Under the pieces are notes generated by a model. It searched no databases and was not told the origin of the DNA. It worked only from the letters and a program-made list of their open reading frames with translations. A stretch of 64,000 nt of DNA. It comes from Streptomyces sp. HUAS MG91 (GTDB lineage: Bacteria; Actinomycetota; Actinomycetes; Streptomycetales; Streptomycetaceae). The stretch covers positions 3,844,001 through 3,908,000 of the forward strand of contig NZ_CP159534.1 of NCBI RefSeq assembly GCF_040529335.1. Direction: 5' to 3'. The position numbers and the translations under genes are program-made. This document shows, one piece after another, positions 49,695 to 57,421 of the stretch. Numbering within the stretch: position 1 is the first letter of the stretch; the number at the start of each line of letters is the position of its first letter.

Positions 49695-52577
49695 CTACTC
49701 GTCGGCCGCCTGGGAAGCCGTCGCCGTCGAAGCGGTCGCCTTGGAAGCGGTGGCCTTCTTGGCGGGCGCCTTCTTGGCCGCGGCCGTCGTCTTCTTCGCC
49801 GTGGTGGTCTTCTTGGCCGCCGTCTTCTTGGCCGTGGTCGTCTTCTTGGCGGCGGTCTTCTTGGCCGGCGCCTTCTTGGCGGCCTTCTTCGCGGTCTTCT
49901 TGGCCGGTCCCTTGGCGCGCTTCTCCGCGAGGAGCTCGTAACCGCGCTCGGGCGTGATGTCCTCCACGGAGTCGGCCGCCCGCAGCGTCGCGTTCGTCTC
50001 ACCGTCGGTGACGTACGCGCCGAAGCGACCGTCCTTGACGACGACCGGCTTGCCGCTGACCGGGTCCTCGCCGAGCTCCTTCAGCGGCGGCTTGGCTGCC
50101 GCGCGACCGCGCTGCTTGGGCTGGGAGTAGATCTCCAGCGCCTCTTCCAGCGTGATGGTGAAGAGCTGCTCCTCGGCCGTCAGCGAGCGCGAGTCCGTCC
50201 CCTTCTTCAGGTACGGGCCGTACCTGCCGTTCTGCGCGGTGATCTCGACGCCCTCGGCGTCGGCGCCCACCACGCGCGGGAGCGACATCAGCTTCAGCGC
50301 GTCGTCCAGCGTCACCGTGTCCAGCGACATCGACTTGAACAGCGACGCCGTGCGCGGCTTGACCGCGTTCTTGCCGGTCTTCGGGGTGCCCTCGGGGAGC
50401 ACCTCGGTGACGTAGGGGCCGTAGCGGCCGTCCTTGGCGATGATCTGGTGGCCGGACGTCGGGTCGGTGCCGAGCTCGAAGTCGCCGCTGGGCTTGGCGA
50501 GCAGCTCCTCGGCGTACTCGACCGACAGCTCGTCCGGCGCGAGGTCCTCGGGGACGTCGGCGCGCTGGTGGTTCTCGGAGTCCCGCTCGCCGCGCTCGAC
50601 GTACGGGCCGTAGCGCCCGACGCGCAACACGATGTCGTTGCCGACGGGGAAGGACGAGACCTCGCGGGCGTCGATCGCGCCCAGGTCGGTGACGAGCTCC
50701 TTCAGGCCGCCGAGGTGGTCCCCGTCGCCGTTGCCCGCGTCGGCCGCGCCGCCGGTGCCCGGGGTGCCGTCGCCCTCGCCGAAGTAGAAGCGCTTCAGCC
50801 ACGGCACGGACTGCGCCTCACCGCGCGCGATGCGGTCGAGGTCGTCCTCCATCTTGGCGGTGAAGTCGTAGTCGACGAGCCGGCCGAAGTGCTTCTCCAG
50901 CAGGTTGACGACGGCGAACGACAAGAAGGAGGGCACCAGGGCCGTCCCCTTCTTGAAGACGTAGCCGCGGTCGAGGATCGTGCCGATGATCGACGCGTAC
51001 GTCGACGGGCGGCCGATCTCGCGCTCTTCCAGCTCCTTGACGAGCGAGGCCTCGGTGTAGCGGGCCGGGGGCTTGGTCGCGTGGCCGTCGACCGAGATCT
51101 CCTCGGCGGACAGCGCGTCGCCCTCGGTGACCTGCGGCAGGCGCCGCTCGCGGTCGTCCAGCTCCGCGTTCGGGTCGTCGGCGCCCTCGACGTAGGCCTT
51201 GAGGAAGCCGTGGAAGGTGATGGTCTTGCCGGACGCGCTGAACTCGGCGTCGCGGCCGTCGGAGGAGGTGCCGCCGATCTTGACCGTGACGCTGTTGCCG
51301 ACCGCGTCCTTCATCTGGGAGGCGACGGTCCGCTTCCAGATCAGCTCGTAGAGCCGGAACTGGTCGCCGGTCAGGCCGGTCTCGGCGGGCGTGCGGAAGC
51401 GGTCGCCCGAGGGACGGATCGCCTCGTGCGCCTCCTGCGCGTTCTTGACCTTGCCCGCGTACGTACGCGGCTTGTCCGGCAGGTAGTCCGACCCGTACAA
51501 CTGCGTGACCTGGGCACGGGCGGCCGAGACCGCCGTGTCCGACAGGGTCGTGGAGTCGGTACGCATGTAGGTGATGAAGCCGTTCTCGTACAGCTTCTGG
51601 GCCACCTGCATGGTCGCCTTGGCGCCGAAGCCCAGCTTGCGCGAGGCCTCCTGCTGCATCGTCGTCGTACGGAACGGGGCGTACGGCGAGCGGCGGTACG
51701 GCTTGGACTCGACCGAGCGGACCGCGAAGCTCGTGTTCTCCAGGGCGGCGGCGAGCGCTCGCGCGTTCGCCTCGTCCAGGTGGAGCGTGTTCGCCGAGTT
51801 TCCGCCCTTGATCTGGCCGAGCGAGTCGAAGTCGCGGCCCTGCGCGATGCGCTTGCCGTCGACCGCGGAGAGCCGGGCGACCAGGGAGGACGGGTCGGAG
51901 GGGTCACCGGCGCGGCCGGTCGCGAAGGTGCCGGTCAGGTCCCAGTACTCGGCGGAGCGGAAGGCGATGCGCTCGCGCTCCCGCTCGACGACGAGGCGGG
52001 TGGCCACCGACTGGACGCGGCCCGCCGACAGGCGCGGCATGACCTTCTTCCACAGGACCGGCGAGACCTCGTAGCCGTAGAGACGGTCGAGGATGCGACG
52101 GGTCTCCTGGGCGTCGACCATGCGCTTGTTCAGCTCGCGCGGGTTGGCCACGGCGGAGCGGATCGCGTCCTTGGTGATCTCGTGGAAGACCATCCGGTGA
52201 ACGGGGACCTTGGGCTTCAGGACCTCCAGGAGGTGCCACGCGATGGCTTCGCCCTCGCGGTCCTCATCGGTGGCCAGGAAGAGTTCGTCGGAGTCCTTCA
52301 GCAGGTCCTTGAGCTTCTTGACCTGGGACTTCTTGTCGGCGTTGACGACGTAGATCGGCTCGAAGTCGTTCTCGACGTCGACGCCGAGGCGGCGCACCTC
52401 ACCGGTGTACTTCTCGGGGACCTCGGCCGCGCCGTTGGGGAGGTCGCGGATGTGCCCGACGCTCGCTTCGACGACGTACCCAGGGCCGAGATAGCCCTTG
52501 ATCGTCTTCGCCTTGGCGGGCGACTCGACGATGACGAGTCGGCGGCCGCCCTGTGCGGTCTCGCTGGTCGGGGACAA
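49695..52577 (-). CDS. topA: DNA topoisomerase I (type IA)
   Basis: 960 residues from a TTG start at 52577 ([10 protein letters not shown] follows), with GGAGAGAAG upstream; longer ATG/GTG starts precede the promoter. It relaxes negative supercoils and is essential in Streptomyces. The Toprim domain holds [13 protein letters not shown] and [14 protein letters not shown]; the catalytic tyrosine is Tyr337 in [10 protein letters not shown]. Instead of zinc ribbons the C terminus has four Topo_C repeats (DGRYGPYV or NGRYGPYL type) and a Lys/Ala/Thr tail of about 65 residues ([15 protein letters not shown]), known to raise processivity and DNA affinity of Streptomyces TopA. Confidence 0.96.
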   Translation of the reverse strand: MSPTSETAQGGRRLVIVESPAKAKTIKGYLGPGYVVEASVGHIRDLPNGAAEVPEKYTGEVRRLGVDVENDFEPIYVVNADKKSQVKKLKDLLKDSDELFLATDEDREGEAIAWHLLEVLKPKVPVHRMVFHEITKDAIRSAVANPRELNKRMVDAQETRRILDRLYGYEVSPVLWKKVMPRLSAGRVQSVATRLVVERERERIAFRSAEYWDLTGTFATGRAGDPSDPSSLVARLSAVDGKRIAQGRDFDSLGQIKGGNSANTLHLDEANARALAAALENTSFAVRSVESKPYRRSPYAPFRTTTMQQEASRKLGFGAKATMQVAQKLYENGFITYMRTDSTTLSDTAVSAARAQVTQLYGSDYLPDKPRTYAGKVKNAQEAHEAIRPSGDRFRTPAETGLTGDQFRLYELIWKRTVASQMKDAVGNSVTVKIGGTSSDGRDAEFSASGKTITFHGFLKAYVEGADDPNAELDDRERRLPQVTEGDALSAEEISVDGHATKPPARYTEASLVKELEEREIGRPSTYASIIGTILDRGYVFKKGTALVPSFLSFAVVNLLEKHFGRLVDYDFTAKMEDDLDRIARGEAQSVPWLKRFYFGEGDGTPGTGGAADAGNGDGDHLGGLKELVTDLGAIDAREVSSFPVGNDIVLRVGRYGPYVERGERDSENHQRADVPEDLAPDELSVEYAEELLAKPSGDFELGTDPTSGHQIIAKDGRYGPYVTEVLPEGTPKTGKNAVKPRTASLFKSMSLDTVTLDDALKLMSLPRVVGADAEGVEITAQNGRYGPYLKKGTDSRSLTAEEQLFTITLEEALEIYSQPKQRGRAAAKPPLKELGEDPVSGKPVVVKDGRFGAYVTDGETNATLRAADSVEDITPERGYELLAEKRAKGPAKKTAKKAAKKAPAKKTAAKKTTTAKKTAAKKTTTAKKTTAAAKKAPAKKATASKATASTATASQAADE

Positions 52578-53006
52578 CTTCGCTCTTCTCTCCGGTCGGC
52601 GGTCGGGGCCGTTCTGTGGTCGCGGCTGGCGCCGCTGTGTGGCACTGCTGCGGAGTGTGACGGTACCTCCCGCCGGTGTGTCAAACGGGAAAAGCACGCA
52701 GCAGCCACTCGGAACGGTAACCCGACTCCTCGTGATCCTGCCCCCGGACCGGGGAGCGGAGCCACGCGCTCCGGGTACCCGCTTCCTCACTGTGTGTGCC
52801 GCATTCCCGCCCCGAGTGTCCCGGCCGGACCCCGGCCGGACCCCGCTCGCGCCCGGGTCGAGTCCTGGTCGGGCCCAGGTCGGGGAGGGTCCCGGCCGCC
52901 CTCGCTCCCCGTCCCGGACCGCTCCTGACAAGATGGCGGGTGGCTGGGGGAGCCCGCGGGAGCCTCCGGCGCGTCCCCACGCTTCCCGACCGCAGGAGCA
53001 TCCTCG
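52578..53006. other. 429-base divergent intergenic region (topA promoter region)
   Basis: No coding sequence is supported. It carries a perfect -35 TTGACA on the minus strand (52684-52679) about 95 bases upstream of topA, a 12-base direct repeat of the type CGGCCGGACCCC near 52823-52846, and the GCAGGAG ribosome site of the TM2 gene at its right end. Confidence 0.55.
52655..52684 (-). promoter_or_regulatory. Candidate topA promoter
   Basis: On the minus strand TTGACA (52684-52679) matches the -35 consensus exactly; 18-19 bases downstream TCACAC/CACACT is a weak -10. Streptomyces topA transcription is known to be induced by relaxation loss (high negative supercoiling), for which a non-optimal spacer would be relevant. 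Confidence 0.5.
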
Positions 53007-53513
53007 ATGTCCGACAGCAATCCCTACGGCCAGCCGCCGAAGGACCAGACCCCCTACGGCCAGCAGCCCCCGCAGCCGCCGCAGGACCCGCCCGGCCAGG
53101 GACCGTACGGCTATCCGCAGCAGGGCTCGCCACAGCCCGGCTACGGCTACCCCCAGGCGGGCTCCCAGCCCGGTCCCGGGTACGGGTATCCGGGCGGCGC
53201 CCCCGGTGGTGCGCCGGGCGGCTTCCCGCCCCCGCCGGGACCGGGCATGGGCATGGGCTACGACCCGAACGCTCCCTACGGCTACGACCCGTACGGCCGG
53301 CCGTACTCCGACAAGTCCAAGGTCGTCGCGGGGGTGCTGCAGCTCTTCCTCGGCAGCCTCGGCGTCGGCCGCTTCTACATCGGCAACGTCGGCATCGGCC
53401 TGGCCCAGCTGTTCACCTGCGGCGGCCTCGGAATCTGGGCGCTGATCGACGGCATCATCCTACTGACCAGCAACAACACCACGGACTCGAACGGCCGTGT
53501 CCTGCGCGGCTGA
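53007..53513 (+). CDS. TM2 domain membrane protein with Pro/Gly/Tyr/Gln-rich N terminus
   Basis: 168 residues. Residues 1-95 are low complexity, built on PYGQ, PGYGYP and PPPPG motifs. From about residue 100 the TM2 fold follows: YSDKSKVVAGVLQLFLGSLG, GRFYIGNVGIGLAQLFTCGG and LGIWALIDGIILL, two helices with a short connecting loop. TM2 proteins are widespread in actinobacteria; function unknown, a membrane scaffold role has been proposed. Its stop overlaps the GTG of the DUF2752 gene, and a second TM2 gene lies 314 bases after that, sharing the same YGYDPxGRPYSDKSK block and the GRVLRG end. Confidence 0.9.
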   Translation: MSDSNPYGQPPKDQTPYGQQPPQPPQDPPGQGPYGYPQQGSPQPGYGYPQAGSQPGPGYGYPGGAPGGAPGGFPPPPGPGMGMGYDPNAPYGYDPYGRPYSDKSKVVAGVLQLFLGSLGVGRFYIGNVGIGLAQLFTCGGLGIWALIDGIILLTSNNTTDSNGRVLRG

Positions 53514-53913
53514 CGGCCCGAACCGGGCCAGGGCGCTGTGGCGGCATCCGGCGACGGCCCCCGCGGCGGTGCTCGCCGCGGGCGCCGCGGCCGCGCTCTA
53601 CCTGTACGGCACCGATCCGCACGAGCCGGGCCACTGGCTGCCCCGCTGCCCGTTCAACTGGGCCACCGGGCTGCTGTGCCCGGCGTGCGGCGGCACCCGC
53701 ATGGCGTACGACCTGATGCACGGCCGGTTCTCGGCGGCCTGGCACGACAACGGGCTGCTGCTCCTCGCCGCCCCGTTCGCCCTCGCGCTGCTGGGTCGGT
53801 GGGCCTGGGAAGGGCTGCGCGGGCGCCGCTGGCGGCCCCAGTTCTCCGTGCGCGGCCAGGCGGCGATCCTGGTGACCGCGATCGCCTGGACCGTGCTGCG
53901 GAACGTCTTCTGA
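53497..53913 (+). CDS. DUF2752 family membrane protein
   Basis: 138 residues; GTG 53497 lies inside the end of the TM2 gene (17-base overlap). The family signature CPFNWATGLLCPACGGTRMA, with CPxCGxTR and the following LMHGRFSAAWHDN, is complete, and three hydrophobic segments surround it. The cysteines may bind metal or undergo redox change. Genes for TM2 and DUF2752 proteins are often adjacent in actinobacteria, suggesting that they act together in the membrane. Confidence 0.9.
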   Translation: MSCAADGPNRARALWRHPATAPAAVLAAGAAAALYLYGTDPHEPGHWLPRCPFNWATGLLCPACGGTRMAYDLMHGRFSAAWHDNGLLLLAAPFALALLGRWAWEGLRGRRWRPQFSVRGQAAILVTAIAWTVLRNVF

Positions 53914-53944
53914 CGCTCCTTCAGTGATGGTGCGGGGCAGTCGC

Positions 53945-54005
53945 GCGAACCGGGCTCGCGAACCGGGCTCGCCAAGCGGGCTCGTGAGGCGGGCTCGTGA
54001 GGCGG
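53945..54005. repeat. 13-bp tandem repeat (4.7 copies)
   Basis: Units at 53945, 53958 (both GCGAACCGGGCTC), 53971 (GCCAAGCGGGCTC), 53984 (GTGAGGCGGGCTC) and a partial at 53997. All share the GCGGGCTC-type second half. It lies between the DUF2752 and second TM2 gene, in non-coding DNA. Confidence 0.85.
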
Positions 54006-54226
54006 CAAGGCGGTCCCACCCGTTCCCTCACGCACCACCCGCACCTCAGGTCACAAACCCGCCACGAAACCTTGTGATCGCGTCAAGGGCCGCTCAAGTG
54101 CCCGTAAATTTGAGGGTTCCGAGGCGCGCAACGTCCCCACACGGCGCATCTGCCTCAGTCACCATCATCCGCTCAGGAGCACGGCCTCGCGCCGTGCCCT
54201 TGTGTTGTCCCCGAGGAGCATCGCGC

Positions 54227-54517
54227 ATGTCCTACGAAGCGCAGCCCGGCCAGCCCGGCCAGTCCGACCCCAACGCCCCGTACGGCTACGACCCGCAGGG
54301 CCGCCCGTACTCCGACAAGTCCAAGATCGTCGCGGGCGTTCTCCAGCTCTTCCTCGGCGGCCTCGGCATCGGCCGCTTCTACGTCGGCAGCGTCGGCGTC
54401 GGCGTCGCCCAGCTGCTCACCTGTGGCGGCCTGGGCATCTGGGCCCTGATCGACGCGATCCTGTTCTTCACGAGCAACGACCGCACCGACAAGCAGGGCC
54501 GCGTGCTGCGCGGCTGA
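54227..54517 (+). CDS. Short TM2 domain membrane protein
   Basis: 96 residues from ATG 54227 (GAGGAG nine bases upstream); the open frame extends upstream but includes the tandem repeats. Same TM2 core as the gene at 53007: DPQGRPYSDKSKIVAGVLQL, GRFYVGSVGVGVAQLLTCGG, LGIWALIDAILFF, end GRVLRG. The low-complexity N terminus is reduced to about 20 residues (QPGQPGQSDPNAPYGY). Probably a local duplicate. The 313 bases before it hold the minisatellite, CG-rich palindrome CACGGC-CTC-GCGCCGTG, and presumably its own promoter (TAAATT near 54112). A perfect terminator follows. Confidence 0.92.
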   Translation: MSYEAQPGQPGQSDPNAPYGYDPQGRPYSDKSKIVAGVLQLFLGGLGIGRFYVGSVGVGVAQLLTCGGLGIWALIDAILFFTSNDRTDKQGRVLRG

Positions 54518-54530
54518 CGCCCGTACGGAC

Positions 54531-54566
54531 GACAGGGCCCGCCCCGCTGCTGCGGGGCGGGCCCTG
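54531..54566. terminator. Strong hairpin terminator
   Basis: Perfect 16-bp stem ACAGGGCCCGCCCCGC / GCGGGGCGGGCCCTGT (54531-54546 with 54551-54566) with loop TGCT, between convergent genes; usable on both strands. Confidence 0.85.
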
Positions 54567-54617
54567 TGTCGTTGTGTCGTTCCCGTGGCCGCGCGCCCGT
54601 GGTCGGGCCGCGCGGCG

Positions 54618-54815
54618 TCACGTCTGTGCGAAGCACCACACCGCGAGCCCCAGGGACACCACCCCGACCACGCCGGTGCACACCGCGGCGGCCACCGGGC
54701 GCGCCGCGTCCATCACCGGCTGCCGGTGCAGGGTGCGCGCCCCCGTCCATGCCACGAGGCCCGCTCCGAACAGCGCGAACACCGTGCCCGCGAAGAGCGC
54801 GGGGGTACTCTCCAT
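54618..54815 (-). CDS. Small two-helix membrane protein
   Basis: 65 residues from ATG 54815, preceded by GGGAGGC at six bases. Two hydrophobic segments, ALFAGTVFALFGAGLVAW and PVAAAVCTGVVGVVSLGLAV, are separated by a short basic loop. Similar 60-70 residue proteins are common in Streptomyces beside the TM2 genes; function unknown. It reads toward the strong hairpin shared with the second TM2 gene. Confidence 0.7.
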   Translation of the reverse strand: MESTPALFAGTVFALFGAGLVAWTGARTLHRQPVMDAARPVAAAVCTGVVGVVSLGLAVWCFAQT

Positions 54816-54924
54816 CGCCTTGCCTCCCGGATCACGGGTACCGGTCGCGGTACCCAGGCAGGCGACGGTGACACGGACAGGCCAACCCGGGGTGAACTCC
54901 CGTACAGCGCCGGGCGAAGAGCGG

Positions 54925-56499
54925 TTAGCCGACCGGGTCGGCCTCCGGCGCGGTGGGCGCGGCCGGTTCGAGGAAGCCCTGCTCGACCAGGGTGCGGATC
55001 TGCGCGGGGACCTGGTCCCGCAGCAACACCGGCTCCTCGCCGACCAGTTGGGCGATAGCGTCCAGGATCGTGCCCGCGCTCAGCGAACCGTCGCACACCC
55101 CGGCGAACCCGGCGGCGACCGTGTCCACCTTCGTCGCCCGGCGCATCCCGCGACCCTGCCGCAGCACGACGTGCTCCGGGTCCTCGGCGCCCGGCAGCCC
55201 GACCTGCTCCTGCACGACCTCGCCGGCCAGCACGAAGGACGACTGGAGCAGCGCCGCGTCGTCGTGCGTGCGCAGCCAGTCGACCCGCTCGAAGTGCGCC
55301 CGCACGGCGTCGCCGAGCGGCTGCTCGACGGGGTGCGGCCACTCCTCGACCACGATCGACGGCTCGTCATGGGCGGTGCGGCGCAGGGAGATCCAGCCGA
55401 AGCCGACGGCCTTCACCTTGCGCGCCTCGAACTCGTCCAGCCACGCGTCGTACCGTGCCGCGTACTCCGCCGGATCGGTGCGGTGGTCACCGGCGTCCCG
55501 CAGCCACAGCTCGGCGTACTGCGTGATGTCCTGCACCTCGCGCTGCACGATCCAGGCGTCGCAGCCGCGCGGCACCCACGAGCGCAGCCGCTCGGTCCAC
55601 TCCTCCCCCTCGACGTGCTGCCAGTTGGCCAGGAACTGGGCGTATCCCCCTTCGTTCAGATGCTCCCCCGCTCCCTGAACGATCGAGCGGCACAGATCGT
55701 CCCCGCTCATCCCGCCGTCGCGGTAGGTGAGCCGGGCGCCGGGCGAGATCACGAACGGCGGGTTCGACACGATCAGGTCGTACGTCGCGTCGCCGCTCCT
55801 GTCGTCACCGTCGACGGGCTCGTACAGCGAGCCCTCGCGCAGGTCGGCCGCCGGGGCGCCGGACAGCGCGAGGGTCAGCGCGGTGATGTGCAGGGCGCGG
55901 GGGTTGAGGTCGGTCGCGGTGACCCGGGTGGCGTGCCGGCCGGCGTGCAGCGCCTGGATGCCGGAGCCGGTGCCGATGTCGAGGGCGGAGCCGACGGGCG
56001 TGCGGACGGTGATCGCGGCGAGCGTCGTGGACGCGCCGCCGACACCGAGGACCACGCCCTCGTCGCGGCTGCCGATGCCTCCGGCCCCGCCGACGGCGCA
56101 GCCGAGGTCGGAGACGATGAACCAGTCCTCGCCGTCCGGGCCGCCGTACGGGCGTACGTCGACGGTCGCGGCCAGCTCGTCGCCGCCCGCCTCCCGCAGC
56201 CAGCCGCTCTCCAGGCACGCGGCGACGTCCAGGACGGCGGCCAGCCGGTCGCGGGCGACGGGCTGCTGGAGCAGGAAGAGCCGGACGAGCGTCTCCAGGG
56301 GGCGATCGCCCCGGGTGGCGCGCAGCGCGGGCACGGTCTCGCTGCGGGCGAGCGCGGCGTAGGCGGGCGCCCCGAGCAGGTCGAGCAGCCCGTCGGCGGT
56401 GAACTCGGCTTCGAGGAGGGCCGCACGCAGCGCGCGGGTGCCCTCCGGGCGGTCGGGGGCGGGCAGGGGGGCGGCAACGGGAGAACTCACGTCGACCAT
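54925..56499 (-). CDS. Class I SAM-dependent methyltransferase (PrmC/RsmC-like)
   Basis: 524 residues from ATG 56499; the frame extends further upstream and no ribosome site marks the start. An N-terminal helical region (about 1-120, DUF7059 type) precedes the Rossmann methyltransferase: SALDIGTGSGIQALHAGRHA (SAM binding), TATDLNPRALHITALTLALS, and the catalytic NPPF in DLIVSNPPFVIS. NPPF-type enzymes methylate exocyclic nitrogens of nucleic-acid bases or glutamine side chains; rRNA is the likely but unproven substrate. A C-terminal domain of about 150 residues ends in TLVEQGFLEPAAP. Confidence 0.88.
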   Translation of the reverse strand: MVDVSSPVAAPLPAPDRPEGTRALRAALLEAEFTADGLLDLLGAPAYAALARSETVPALRATRGDRPLETLVRLFLLQQPVARDRLAAVLDVAACLESGWLREAGGDELAATVDVRPYGGPDGEDWFIVSDLGCAVGGAGGIGSRDEGVVLGVGGASTTLAAITVRTPVGSALDIGTGSGIQALHAGRHATRVTATDLNPRALHITALTLALSGAPAADLREGSLYEPVDGDDRSGDATYDLIVSNPPFVISPGARLTYRDGGMSGDDLCRSIVQGAGEHLNEGGYAQFLANWQHVEGEEWTERLRSWVPRGCDAWIVQREVQDITQYAELWLRDAGDHRTDPAEYAARYDAWLDEFEARKVKAVGFGWISLRRTAHDEPSIVVEEWPHPVEQPLGDAVRAHFERVDWLRTHDDAALLQSSFVLAGEVVQEQVGLPGAEDPEHVVLRQGRGMRRATKVDTVAAGFAGVCDGSLSAGTILDAIAQLVGEEPVLLRDQVPAQIRTLVEQGFLEPAAPTAPEADPVG

Positions 56500-56624
56500 T
56501 GTGACGCGTGTGCCGGGTGGGGGTGGCTCCCACGGCTGAGGCCACCGGCCGGCACCCGGCAACGCGACACCCCCGGCGCGGCGCACAACGGCGCAACCCC
56601 GGGGGCGCGGGAAACAGGGCCGGA

Positions 56625-57188
56625 CTACGAGGCCGACGGCGTGGCGGACGCGCTCTTGCAGCTCTCCTGCTTCGCCATGGCCTTGCCGACGTCCCCCTCC
56701 TCCAGGTTCTTGAGGGCGTCGCTGCCGCTCTGGCTGAGCTTGTCGAGCTCGCCCGCGATGCCCTTGAGTCCCTCGGCGAACTTGGCCTGGTCGCCGGTGT
56801 CCAACTTGTCGACCTGGCCCTTCAGGTCCGCGTACGACTTGGAGATCTTGTCCAGCTCGTCGACGGCGTCCTGCTGCTTGGTCTTGCCGTCGTCGACCGC
56901 CGGGGCGCCGGCCTTGTCGACCGCGTCGCCGATGGCCTTGTAGGCGTCGGACATGTCCTGGAACGCCTTGGCGTCCGTCTTCTGCACGTCGGCCGGCGCG
57001 CTGTTGTCCGACGTCTGCTTCTGGATCGCCGCGTTCGCGGCCTCGATCTTCTTCGCCTGCGGCTGGACCGCGTCGCAGACCTGCTTGGCCCAGGAGTCCA
57101 GCTTCTCGTTGCTGTCGTCACTGCAGCCCGACAACGCCAGTACCAGTACCGCACCGCCGGACAGTGCGGCTGCAAGCTTCTTGTTCAC
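56625..57188 (-). CDS. Small secreted lipoprotein, helical
   Basis: 187 residues from GTG 57188, with GAAGGG eight to nine bases upstream. Signal peptide with lipobox ALSGC, then a charged, Ala/Lys/Asp-rich helical domain (SWAKQVCDAVQPQAKKIEAA, AFQDMSDAYKAIGDAVDKAG, LDKLSQSGSDALKNLEEGD) and a C-terminal pair CKSASATPSAS; three Cys in total. Homologues sit at this place in other Streptomyces; function is not known. Probably membrane-tethered outside the cell. Transcribed alone in the same direction as hppA upstream. Confidence 0.8.
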   Translation of the reverse strand: MNKKLAAALSGGAVLVLALSGCSDDSNEKLDSWAKQVCDAVQPQAKKIEAANAAIQKQTSDNSAPADVQKTDAKAFQDMSDAYKAIGDAVDKAGAPAVDDGKTKQQDAVDELDKISKSYADLKGQVDKLDTGDQAKFAEGLKGIAGELDKLSQSGSDALKNLEEGDVGKAMAKQESCKSASATPSAS

Positions 57189-57363
57189 CGGATTGGTCCC
57201 TTCCATGGCTTACGGCCCCGGAACTTACACGCCGAGCACACGACAAGCGCACCTCGGGCGTTCAATACGACCGCTTTCTTGACCTTTAGCAGCCATTTGC
57301 ACCAAGGGAGAGAAGGCTCACGGGTTTCCTGCCGAGAAGTTCGCCGCGGCCCCGGACACGCGG

Positions 57364-57401
57364 GTGGGCGGAGGGCACGTCAAAGCGCGCTCTCCGCCCA
57401 C
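57364..57401 (-). terminator. Terminator after hppA
   Basis: 10-bp stem GTGGGCGGAG / CTCCGCCCAC (57364-57373 with 57392-57401) with an 18-base loop that can pair further, 21 bases beyond the hppA stop. Confidence 0.65.
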
Positions 57402-57421
57402 TTGTTGAGGCAGGGTCAGGC

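Noticed and set aside
46356-52928. A 2190-codon open frame on the plus strand opposite tmk and topA, and similar very long frames such as 43579-46638
   Set aside because: Antisense frames are open by chance in high-GC DNA; their translations are Arg/Gly/Leu/Val-rich with no domains, while the minus strand carries well-recognised proteins.
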